A DNA stretch of 64,000 bases from Micromonospora echinospora (GTDB taxonomy: Bacteria; Actinomycetota; Actinomycetes; Mycobacteriales; Micromonosporaceae): NCBI RefSeq assembly GCF_014203425.1, contig NZ_JACHJC010000001.1, forward strand, positions 5,544,001-5,608,000, given 5' to 3'. This document shows positions 47,879 to 55,499 of the stretch, in pieces (positions within the stretch are counted from its first letter, which is position 1; each line of letters begins with the position of its first letter). The translations under genes and the position numbers were made by a program. A model generated the notes under the pieces. It was not told the DNA's origin. It saw only the letters and a list, made by a program, of their open reading frames with translations, and did not search any database.

Positions 47879-49450
47879 GTGCCCCTGCCCGCTGACGACG
47901 CCGGCCGGCCGCGCGGCGCGGGTCGTCCCCACCGGCTCACCGCCCGTGGGGGCGGCGACCAGGCCGTGCCCCGTGAGCCCGGTCGGCGGCACCGCCGCGC
48001 CCGCACCAGCTCACCGGCCCGGCCCGCCACCGTGGCCGGCCGGCGCCGCCGCGCCGAGGCCGGCCTCGGCCGCTCCCCCGCTCTCCCGGCCCGGCCGGGA
48101 GGCGACCCGGAACTGGACGGCGCCGACGACCCACCGGACGGGCCGGGCCACCGGCGGATCATGCTCGCCGCGCTCGCGGGCGCCGCCGTGATCTCCGCGA
48201 CGGCCCTGGTCGCCGCGCTGCTGGCCTGGGTACCCGGACGGAGCGAACCGGCCGGGACGGCCCGCCCGCTCACCCCGGCCGAGGTCGACCGGGTGGCCGC
48301 GCTGCGGGTCACCAACCTGCGCGACGTGCGCGCCGGCGTCCGGATCACAGTGGGCGCCGGCGGCGCTCGTACCGAACTGGTCGGCTGGATCGACTGGGCC
48401 CGTCCCCTGGTCTACCTGGACGTCGGCGGTCCCGGCGCGGGCGCCGACCGGGGCCTGGCCCAGGCCACCACGTCCGCGCTGCTCGTGCGCCCCGACCCCG
48501 CGGCGCTCCCCACGCCGGCCCGGCCCCCGCTGGTGCCGCCCACGGACCGGTGGCGGATGCGGGACCCGGCCGGCGGGCACGGCCTGGGCGCGGTACGCGA
48601 CCTGCTGATCGGGCTGGGCGCCACGCGGGTCGACCCGCCCGGCACGGACGGCCGGTGGCTGCGTCACGACAGCGTCGACGGTGTGCCGGTGGACGTGCTC
48701 CAGGCGCCGCTCCCCGTGTCGGGCGACCCGCGGCTCACGCTCTGGCTGGACGCGGACGCCCGCCTGCACCGGCTCGCCGGACGGCTGGCCGACGGCACCC
48801 CGGTCACCGTCGAGCTGAGCCGCGCGGACCGGCCCACGCTGCACCCGGTGGACGCCCTCGGTGGCCGGCCCGGGCAGCCCCGTGACCTCACCGACGACGA
48901 GGCCGAGCGGCTGGCCGCGCTGCCCGCCCGGTTACGCGCCGTCGGCGGCGCGGCGGTGACCGCGACCGCCCCGCTCGGCCCGTCCGCCACCCTGCGCGGT
49001 ACGGGCACGCTGAGCTGGACGACCTCGTCGGCGTACCTGGTGGTGATCGAGGACGACAGCGGCCGTCGCACCCTGCGCTGGGCCCGGCCGGGCCGGGTGG
49101 CCGAGGTGCACCGGTCCCCCGACGGGCCGGCGACGCCCCGGACGCCGGTACCAGCCGCGCTGCTCTCGGCGCCTGCGCGCCCGCCCGGCGACGACCTGGA
49201 CCGGCTGCTCGACGCGGCGCTGCGGGCCGCGGTGCACGCGCCGCAAGGCGCTGCCGTCCGGGTGCGGGAGGACCGGCTCGCCGACCGGGCCGTCGACGTC
49301 GTCGAGGTGCCGGGCGGCAGGCGCTGGTGGCTCGACCGGGGTGGGCTGCCGCACCGGCTGGAACTGCGTGCCGGGTCCGGCGTCTGGGTCCGGCTCGACC
49401 TCGCGCCGGGCCGCGTGCCCGCCGGTTCACCGGCCCCGACGTCGCGGTGA
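47879..49450 (+). CDS. Single-pass membrane protein of unknown function
   Basis: I do not recognise this protein of about 523 residues. An Arg/Pro-rich cytoplasmic N-terminus of about 90 residues leads to one membrane helix (MLAALAGAAVISATALVAAL) and a long outside domain of about 400 residues. The outside domain shows internal similarity: two or three units with LTPAEVDRVAALRVTNLRDV, later LTDDEAERLAALPARLRAV, and repeated WxDxxGxxHRL-like blocks (LWLDADARLHRLAG, WWLDRGGLPHRLEL). This suggests a repeated LolA/LppX-like beta fold, which is a guess. The start is uncertain; GTG at 47879 marks where coding character becomes clear. Confidence 0.65.
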   Translation: MPLPADDAGRPRGAGRPHRLTARGGGDQAVPREPGRRHRRARTSSPARPATVAGRRRRAEAGLGRSPALPARPGGDPELDGADDPPDGPGHRRIMLAALAGAAVISATALVAALLAWVPGRSEPAGTARPLTPAEVDRVAALRVTNLRDVRAGVRITVGAGGARTELVGWIDWARPLVYLDVGGPGAGADRGLAQATTSALLVRPDPAALPTPARPPLVPPTDRWRMRDPAGGHGLGAVRDLLIGLGATRVDPPGTDGRWLRHDSVDGVPVDVLQAPLPVSGDPRLTLWLDADARLHRLAGRLADGTPVTVELSRADRPTLHPVDALGGRPGQPRDLTDDEAERLAALPARLRAVGGAAVTATAPLGPSATLRGTGTLSWTTSSAYLVVIEDDSGRRTLRWARPGRVAEVHRSPDGPATPRTPVPAALLSAPARPPGDDLDRLLDAALRAAVHAPQGAAVRVREDRLADRAVDVVEVPGGRRWWLDRGGLPHRLELRAGSGVWVRLDLAPGRVPAGSPAPTSR

Positions 49451-49506
49451 CCCACCCGGCGCCGCGAGCCGGATCCGTGCGGGGACGCGGCGGGGCGGGA
49501 GTGCGG

Positions 49507-50685
49507 TCAGGGGCGCCAGCCGGTCTGCGCGGCCCACTCCTCGGCGCGCAGGCGCTCCTCGTCGAACCACGGGTCGTTGACTGTGCCCCACGCGGCGCGC
49601 TCCGGCGCGGTGGCCGCCAGATCCCGCTTCACCTGCAGGTAGTCGCCCCGCCGCGCCGGGTCGGCGCGCAGGTGGTCGCGCATCAGCAGCGCGTGCCGCC
49701 AGCCGGGTGAGCCGGCCTCGCGCAGGTGCAGCCGCACCGGACGCCCCGGGTCCGCGCCGCCGTGCAGCCGCTTGGCCCAGCGCGCCGGCTCGGGCTGGCG
49801 GGGCGCGTCCCACCACTCGCCCGGCAGCCGGGGGAAGCCCGCATCGGCCAGCCGCTGCGCGAGCGGGCCGTCCGCCTCGTCCAGCGAGGAGACGGTCACC
49901 TGGATGTCGATCACGTCCGGCGCGGCGAGCCCCGGCACCGCGGTGGAGCCGACGTGGTCGACCCGGATGTCGCCGCCGGCCGCGTGGCGGATCCGGGCGG
50001 CCAGCCGGGCGTACTGCTCGGGCCAGGTCGGGTCCGGGCCGGCGAGCGCCGCCGGGTCGGGCGGCACGGCGCGGCGCTCGCGGACGTTGCGCTCGTAGGG
50101 TGCCAGGCGGTCCCGCCAGAGGGCGTCCACGGCGGCGTGCAGCTCGGTGAGCGTGCCGTCGTTGGTGAGCAGCACGTCGGCGACCGCGCGGCGGGTGGCG
50201 TCGTCGGCCTGCGCGGCGATGCGCCGCTGCGCCTCCGCCGCGGCCATGCCCCGGTCGCGGGTCAGCCGGGCCATCCGGGTCGGCACGGCCGTCTGCACCA
50301 CGACCACCAGGTGGTACGTCGGCGCGAGTCCCACCTCGACCAGCAGCGGCACGTCGTTGACGACTATCGCGTCGGCGGGAGCGGCGGCGACCAGTTCGGC
50401 GCTGCGCGCGCGTACCCGGGGATGGGTGATCCCTTCGAGCGTGCGGCGGGCGGCCTCGTCGCCGAAGACCAGCGCGCCCAGGGCGGCCCGGTCCAGCGCC
50501 CCGTCGGCGTCCAGGATCTTCTCGGAGAAGGCCGCGACCACCTCGGCCAGCCCGTCGGTGCCGGGCGCGACGATCTCGCGGGCGATGCGGTCCGAGTCGA
50601 CGATCACCGCGCCCAGCGCGGCGAGCCGGCTCGCCACCGCGCTCTTGCCCGATCCGATTCCGCCGGTCAGCCCCACCTTCAGCAC
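49507..50685 (-). CDS. coaE: Dephospho-CoA kinase fused to a GrpB (UPF0157) domain
   Basis: CoaE phosphorylates dephospho-CoA in the last step of coenzyme A synthesis. Residues 1-200 are the kinase: P-loop VGLTGGIGSGKSAVASRL, VDSDRIAREIV, ITHPRVRARS and VNDVPLLVEVGL. Residues about 215-392 form a GrpB/UPF0157 nucleotidyltransferase-like domain (RVDHVGSTAVPGLAAPDVID, WRHALLMRDHLRADP). The fusion is known from mycobacteria, where the second domain is reported to influence CoaE behaviour. GTG at 50685 (VLKVGLTGG) fits the P-loop position. It follows rpsA in the same direction past a hairpin. Confidence 0.93.
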   Translation of the reverse strand: MLKVGLTGGIGSGKSAVASRLAALGAVIVDSDRIAREIVAPGTDGLAEVVAAFSEKILDADGALDRAALGALVFGDEAARRTLEGITHPRVRARSAELVAAAPADAIVVNDVPLLVEVGLAPTYHLVVVVQTAVPTRMARLTRDRGMAAAEAQRRIAAQADDATRRAVADVLLTNDGTLTELHAAVDALWRDRLAPYERNVRERRAVPPDPAALAGPDPTWPEQYARLAARIRHAAGGDIRVDHVGSTAVPGLAAPDVIDIQVTVSSLDEADGPLAQRLADAGFPRLPGEWWDAPRQPEPARWAKRLHGGADPGRPVRLHLREAGSPGWRHALLMRDHLRADPARRGDYLQVKRDLAATAPERAAWGTVNDPWFDEERLRAEEWAAQTGWRP

Positions 50686-50734
50686 CCGGACAGTCAACCG
50701 GATCCGTCGTCCGCATGCCAAACCCGCCCGGCAC

Positions 50735-50795
50735 ACGACGCGGGCCCCGCCCCCGGCGCTCCGCTGGTGCGGAACGCGGGGACGGGGCCCGTCGT
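50735..50795 (-). terminator. Terminator after rpsA
   Basis: Imperfect GC-rich arms (ACGACGCGGGCCCCGC... against ...GCGGGGACGGGGCCCGTCGT, 20 or fewer bases each) enclose a loop, 50 bases past the rpsA stop on the minus strand. Confidence 0.55.
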
Positions 50796-50847
50796 TCAGA
50801 GGCAGTCGCCGGCTCGTCCGGTGGGACGAGCAGGCGTCAGCGTCCGG

Positions 50848-52335
50848 TCACTTGCCGCCGGCGAGCTTCTCCCGCAGCGCGGCGAGCGCCTCGTCGGTCG
50901 CGAGCGTGCCAGCCGGCTCCTCGGCCTGACGGCTCGGGGCCGAGGTCGAGGTGGTGGTGCTGCTGGTGGCGGGCGGAGCCGGGTTGGCAGCGGCCTCGGC
51001 GTCGGCGGCGCGGGAGGTCTGCACCTGCTTGGTGTGGGCCTCCCAGCGCTGACGCGCCTCGGCGTACTGCTGCTCCCAGGTCTCGCGCTGCTTGTCGTAG
51101 CCCTCGAGCCACTCGCCCGTCTCCGGGTCGAAGCCCTCCGGGTAGATGTAGTTGCCCTGCTCGTCGTAGGTCGCGGCCATGCCGTAGAGGGTCGGGTCGA
51201 AGTGCTCCTCGCCCTCGACGAAGCCCTCGTTGGCCTGCTTGAGCGACAGCGAGATCCGGCGGCGCTCCAGGTCGATGTCGATGACCTTGACCATGACCTC
51301 GGAGCCGACCTGCACGACCTGCTCCGGGATCTCCACGTGGCGCTCGGCCAGCTCGGAGATGTGGACCAGGCCCTCGATGCCGTCGTCCACCCGGACGAAC
51401 GCACCGAACGGCACCAGCTTGGTGACCTTACCCGGCACGATCTGCTGGATCGCGTGGGTGCGGGCGAACTGACGCCACGGGTCCTCCTGCGTCGCCTTCA
51501 GCGACAGCGAGACCCGCTCGCGGTCCAGGTCGACGTCCAGGACCTCGACCTCGACCTCCTGGCCCACCTCGACGACCTCGGACGGGTGGTCGATGTGCTT
51601 CCAGGACAGCTCGGAGACGTGCACGAGGCCGTCCACGCCGCCCAGGTCGACGAACGCGCCGAAGTTGACGATCGAAGAGACGACGCCCTTGCGGACCTGC
51701 CCCTTCTGCAGCTTGTTGAGGAACTCGGTGCGCACCTCGGACTGCGTCTGCTCCAGCCAGGCCCGGCGGGACAGGACCACGTTGTTGCGGTTCTTGTCCA
51801 GCTCGATGATCTTGGCTTCGAGCTCGCGGCCGACGTACGGCTGCAGGTCACGCACACGCCGCATCTCGACGAGCGACGCGGGCAGGAAGCCGCGCAGGCC
51901 GATGTCGAGGATGAGACCACCCTTGACGACCTCGATGACCGAGCCGCGGACGACGCCGTCCTCGTCCTTGATCTTCTCGATCGTGCCCCAGGCCCGCTCG
52001 TACTGCGCCCGCTTCTTGGAGAGGATCAGCCGACCCTCCTTGTCCTCCTTCTGGAGGACGAGGGCCTCGATGTGGTCACCCACCGAAACGACCTCGGCCG
52101 GGTCCACGTCGTGCTTGATCGACAACTCCCGAGAGGGGATGACACCCTCGGTCTTGTAGCCGATGTCGAGCAGGACCTCGTCCCGATCGACCTTGACGAC
52201 GGTGCCTTCGACAATGTCGCCGTCGTTGAAGTACTTGATGGTCTCGTCGATCGCGGCGAGGAAAGCTTCCTCAGAGCCGAGGTCGTCGTGGGTGACCTTG
52301 TTGGCGCTCGAGGTGGCCTCGATGCTGCTCGTCAT
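50848..52335 (-). CDS. rpsA: 30S ribosomal protein S1
   Basis: S1 binds mRNA on the 30S subunit. The 495-residue protein has four S1 RNA-binding domains (about residues 38-105, 122-190, 206-276, 291-360). The last two are the best conserved (FGAFVDLGGVDGLVHVSELS and FGAFVRVDDGIEGLVHISEL). A long charged and Ala/Thr/Ser-rich C-terminal tail follows, as in other actinobacterial S1 proteins. ATG at 52335 gives MTSSIEATSS. The leader is long. A candidate promoter lies about 180 bases upstream. Confidence 0.96.
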   Translation of the reverse strand: MTSSIEATSSANKVTHDDLGSEEAFLAAIDETIKYFNDGDIVEGTVVKVDRDEVLLDIGYKTEGVIPSRELSIKHDVDPAEVVSVGDHIEALVLQKEDKEGRLILSKKRAQYERAWGTIEKIKDEDGVVRGSVIEVVKGGLILDIGLRGFLPASLVEMRRVRDLQPYVGRELEAKIIELDKNRNNVVLSRRAWLEQTQSEVRTEFLNKLQKGQVRKGVVSSIVNFGAFVDLGGVDGLVHVSELSWKHIDHPSEVVEVGQEVEVEVLDVDLDRERVSLSLKATQEDPWRQFARTHAIQQIVPGKVTKLVPFGAFVRVDDGIEGLVHISELAERHVEIPEQVVQVGSEVMVKVIDIDLERRRISLSLKQANEGFVEGEEHFDPTLYGMAATYDEQGNYIYPEGFDPETGEWLEGYDKQRETWEQQYAEARQRWEAHTKQVQTSRAADAEAAANPAPPATSSTTTSTSAPSRQAEEPAGTLATDEALAALREKLAGGK

Positions 52336-52689
52336 GTGGGCGGTTGCTCCGGTCGGATGGGTTGTCACAGCGGGCATGGGTGTCGCAGTGACTCTTCCGC
52401 GCCAACGGATCCGTCGCCGGGCACACCGAACGATCGACGCGAGAAGATCATTAGTGGCTCCGGTGACCGCGCACCTGCTCCCTGCCGAGGCACACGATCC
52501 GCGAGCGCATCGTCTAGCCTACCCGCTGCATTACCACAGCGTGCAAGCCCTCCCGGGTCCGCGCGAACTCATCGTCTGCGAAAGCGGAGATTTTGCGCGG
52601 TAAGGTGCCACAGCTGTCTCGTCCGTCACATCCGTCCCAACCGCCACCCCACCCGACCGGCCCGGCGCCACCGGACCTAGCGTGGACGG
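52336..52689. other. Divergent gap between rpsA and a methyltransferase gene
   Basis: It contains the rpsA leader and tentative promoter and, at its right end, TAGCGT (52678-52683) 6 bases before the GTG of the plus-strand gene. No gene or repeat seen. Confidence 0.5.
52516..52546 (-). promoter_or_regulatory. Possible rpsA promoter
   Basis: On the minus strand TTGCAC (52541-52546), 19 bases, TAGGCT (52516-52521). The spacing is long for the housekeeping sigma factor, so this is tentative. Confidence 0.35.
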
Positions 52690-53493
52690 GTGGACGACGA
52701 CAGGGTGACCCGCCGACGGGTCGAGGCCGGTGAGATCCGCCGCGCCAACCGCGGCTGGTGGGACACCGACGCCGACGCGTACCAGGCCGAGCACGGCGCG
52801 TTCCTCGGCGACGTCGACTTCGTCTGGTGCCCGGAAGGACTGCGCGAGGCCGACGCCCAGCTGCTCGGCGACGTGACCGGCCGCCGGATCCTCGAACTCG
52901 GCGCCGGCGCGGCCGCCGCCGCCCGCTGGCTCGCCGCCCAGGGCGCCCGGCCGGTCGCGCTGGACCTCTCCGCCGGCATGCTGCGGCACGCCGCCGAAGC
53001 CGCCGACCGCACCGGGGTACGCGTGCCGCTGGTGCAGGCCGACGCGCTCGCCCTGCCGTTCGCCGACGCCGCGTTCGACGCCGTCTGCACCGCCTTCGGC
53101 GCGATCCCGTTCGTGGACGACTCGGCGGCGGCGATGCGCGAGGTGGCAAGGGTGCTACGCCCCGGCGGCCGGTGGGTCTTCTCGGTCACCCACCCGATGC
53201 GCTGGATCTTCCTGGACGACCCGGGCCAGGGCGGGCTGACCGCCGTGCACTCGTACTTCGACCGCTCCCCCTACGTCGAGCAGGACGAGCACGGCGTGGC
53301 CACGTACGTCGAGCAGCACCGCACGCTCGGCGACCGGATCCGGGAGCTGGTCGGCGCCGGTTTCCGCCTGCTGGACCTGGTGGAGCCGGAGTGGCCGGCC
53401 GGGCACCAGGGGATCTGGGGCCAGTGGAGCCCGCTGCGCGGACAACTCTTCCCCGGCACCGCGATCTTCGTGGCCGAGAAGCCGACGAACTGA
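52690..53493 (+). CDS. Class I SAM-dependent methyltransferase
   Basis: The 267-residue protein has the type-11 methyltransferase motifs: ILELGAGAAAAARWLAAQGA (motif I, about residue 68), VALDLSAGML, DALALPFADAAFDAVCTAFG and VLRPGGRWVFSVTHPMRWIF. The N-terminal RRANRGWWDTDADAYQAEHG and the C-terminal WPAGHQGIWGQWSPLRG are shared by a common actinomycete family of unknown substrate. GTG start 6 bases behind TAGCGT (leaderless). It is divergent from rpsA. Confidence 0.85.
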   Translation: MDDDRVTRRRVEAGEIRRANRGWWDTDADAYQAEHGAFLGDVDFVWCPEGLREADAQLLGDVTGRRILELGAGAAAAARWLAAQGARPVALDLSAGMLRHAAEAADRTGVRVPLVQADALALPFADAAFDAVCTAFGAIPFVDDSAAAMREVARVLRPGGRWVFSVTHPMRWIFLDDPGQGGLTAVHSYFDRSPYVEQDEHGVATYVEQHRTLGDRIRELVGAGFRLLDLVEPEWPAGHQGIWGQWSPLRGQLFPGTAIFVAEKPTN

Positions 53494-53583
53494 CCGGTTC
53501 CCCTTCGCGATCAAGCTGCCGATCGTGGAGATCCGGCCCTGACGACGCCGTTACTCGGTATCCCCGGCGGGTAACCGTCCGGC

Positions 53584-53802
53584 ATGGCCGAGAAGGAGTT
53601 CCGCGCCGGCGACCACGTCTCCTGGGCCAGCCACAGCGGCCGGGCGTACGGGGTCGTCAAGGAGAAGCTGACCGAGCGCACCCACGTCCGCGGGCACACC
53701 GTGAACGCCTCCCCGGAACAGCCGCAGTACCGGATCACCAACGACGACTCGGGCCGCGACGTCGCCCACCGACCGGAGGTGCTGCGCCATGAGTCGCGCT
53801 GA
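53584..53802 (+). CDS. DUF2945 (Tudor-like) small protein
   Basis: The 72-residue protein is a DUF2945-type, hypervirulence-associated Tudor-like domain: FRAGDHVSWASHSGRAYGVV, a central Thr/Val-rich stretch and PQYRITNDDSGRDVAHRPEVL. It is probably a small beta barrel that binds nucleic acid or protein; function unknown. It overlaps the next gene by 14 bases, and the two families are often neighbours, so they likely act together. Confidence 0.8.
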   Translation: MAEKEFRAGDHVSWASHSGRAYGVVKEKLTERTHVRGHTVNASPEQPQYRITNDDSGRDVAHRPEVLRHESR

Positions 53803-54136
53803 GGACCCGCAGCAGACGTACCGGGAGTTCACCGACGCGGTGAACATGAAGCCCGGCGAGCTGTCCCGCTGGCTGGAGACCGACGAGTCCAAGCACGTCG
53901 GCTGGCACAAGAAGGGCACCCAGGGCGGCGAGTCGGTCGGGCACGACTCCGGCCGCCGGATCGTCGACCTGCTGCGGCGCAAGCGCGCCGACCTCACCGC
54001 CGCCGACTACAAGCACATGCGCAAGGTGATCGGATACGTCCACCGGCACCTGGCCCAACGCCCCTCCGGGGACGTCCGCGACACGAGGTGGCGCTGGTCG
54101 CTGATGAACTGGGGTCACGACCCGCTCAAGAGCTGA
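53789..54136 (+). CDS. DUF3140 family protein
   Basis: The 115-residue protein matches DUF3140: FTDAVNMKPGELSRWLETDES, VGHDSGRRIVDLLRRKRADL, DYKHMRKVIGYVHRHLAQRP and the C-terminal RWSLMNWGHDPLK. The basic and aromatic pattern suggests DNA binding, but no function is established that I know. The ATG overlaps the end of the DUF2945 gene by 14 bases. Confidence 0.8.
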   Translation: MSRAEDPQQTYREFTDAVNMKPGELSRWLETDESKHVGWHKKGTQGGESVGHDSGRRIVDLLRRKRADLTAADYKHMRKVIGYVHRHLAQRPSGDVRDTRWRWSLMNWGHDPLKS

Positions 54137-54176
54137 GCCGGCCGGTCGTTCGCCCCACGTTGGTACCGTGCGGGCG

Positions 54177-55035
54177 ATGACGACAGACGTCTCGACCGCC
54201 GGCCGTCATCCCCGCGCCGGGCGGGTGGTCCTCCTGGCGGGCCTCGGGCTCATCGCCGTCGCGGTGATCGTCCTGGTGGCGACCGGGAACACCGGTGTCC
54301 GGTACAGCGCCGACCACGACGGCACCGTACCGATGTGGAGCCGCTGGATCCCGGCGCTGGCCGGGATCGCGCTGATCCGCCTGATCCCACCCGCGTCCGA
54401 CCCGAGGTGGCCGGACCCGGTCGCGCCGTACCGCGAGGCGGTGCCGCTGCTGCTGGCCGGGATCGCGTTCGCCGCCGTCATGCCGCTGCTGGGCGGCGAG
54501 CCCGCGTACACGGTGTTGAAGCTCGCGCTGCTGCTCGGCGTACCGGCCGCTGTGTTCCTGGCCGCGCGCCGCCGGCCGCCGCGGTGGCGGCCGGGCCCGG
54601 CCCCGGCGGACGCCGCCCACCGGTGGGGTCCGGCGCTGCCGGTGGCGGTGTGGCTGGTGCTCAGCTACGCGACGCCGCTGGCCGTGCCGGCCAGCGACTG
54701 GGGGCGGACCGTCACGCCGGTCGAGCTGGTAGTCACGCTGCTGGTGGCCTTCGCGGTGAACGCGCTGCTGGAGGAGGTCTTCTACAGGCGGTGGCTGCAG
54801 ACCCGGTGGGAGTCGCTGCTGGGCGGCGATCGTGCTCGCGTCGCTGGTGTGGGCGGTCTGGCACGTGGCCATCCAGGGCACCGGACGGCCGGGCGTCGAA
54901 CTGGCCACAGTGCTGGTCAACCACGGGGTGCTCGGGCTCTTCCTCGGCTACCTGTGGTCCCGGTACCGCCGGATGTGGCCGCTGCTGGTGGTGCACGGCG
55001 CGCTCAACGCGATGCCCACGCTGCTCGGTCTCTGA
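54177..55035 (+). pseudogene. CPBP family intramembrane protease gene with a frameshift
   Basis: CPBP proteases (Rce1/abortive-infection-like) have several membrane segments with the motifs EExxxR and HxxxxN. Here EEVFYRRW is in the first frame, up to WESLLGG. The rest (ASLVWAVWHVAIQGTG, NHGVLGLFLGYLWSRYR, VVHGALNAMP) continues in another frame from about 54824. Removing one G from GGG at 54821-54823 restores one frame of about 285 residues. It is either a real inactivating frameshift or a sequencing error. ATG at 54177 lies 7 bases behind TACCGT (leaderless). Annotated as broken on the sequence as given. Confidence 0.82.
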
Positions 55036-55120
55036 CCGGCCCGCTTGATCCCGGCATCGGCCACGATCCCTCAAGCGGTGACCGGGCGGCGGCAGCCGCC
55101 CGGAGCGGAGCCGCCACGGC

Positions 55121-55429
55121 TCAGCCAGCCGTCTGGTACCACACCTCCTGCACCGACCACTTCGGCAACGGGCAGGTCGCCGTGGACACCCCGCCGACCG
55201 CCACTCTGGGGCCCGAGCGGCTCCACTCATCTCCCCAGATGCTCATGCAGTGGACCGTCACCCAGACGGTGCCGGTGCCGCCGGTGCAGGTCGCGTACCC
55301 GACGCCGGCCAAGTCCCAGGCGCTGCACCCGGTCGGGGCCGCCTGCGCCGCCGTGGCGGGCGTGAGGGCCGCCACGCTGGCCAGCAATCCGGCCGCCGCC
55401 AGCCGGCTCACCATCTGACGTACACCCAT
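55121..55429 (-). CDS. Small secreted protein of unknown function
   Basis: The 102-residue precursor has a Sec signal peptide (MGVRQMVSRLAAAGLLASVA, then AQAAPTG with cleavage after AQA). The mature part of about 70 residues has four cysteines, enough for two disulfides, and is rich in Trp, Thr, Gly and Val. I do not recognise the family. ATG at 55429 has GAAGGGG about nine bases upstream; an in-frame ATG at 55435 is too close to it. A TTGTCC-N16-TATAGT promoter precedes it. Confidence 0.7.
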   Translation of the reverse strand: MGVRQMVSRLAAAGLLASVAALTPATAAQAAPTGCSAWDLAGVGYATCTGGTGTVWVTVHCMSIWGDEWSRSGPRVAVGGVSTATCPLPKWSVQEVWYQTAG

Positions 55430-55465
55430 CGCCATCCACCCCTTCGAAGTTGATGAATATCGACC

Positions 55466-55493
55466 ACTATAAGGATGGCGATGGCGCGGACAA
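55466..55493 (-). promoter_or_regulatory. Promoter of the small secreted protein gene
   Basis: On the minus strand TTGTCC (55488-55493), 16 bases, TATAGT (55466-55471) in an AT-richer gap just past the polA stop. Confidence 0.55.
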
Positions 55494-55499
55494 GAACGA

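Noticed and set aside
55466..55493. TTGTCC upstream of the small secreted protein gene as a damage promoter
   Set aside because: It lacks the TGTCR core (C instead of R) and has 16 bases before the -10 box, so it looks like a housekeeping promoter.
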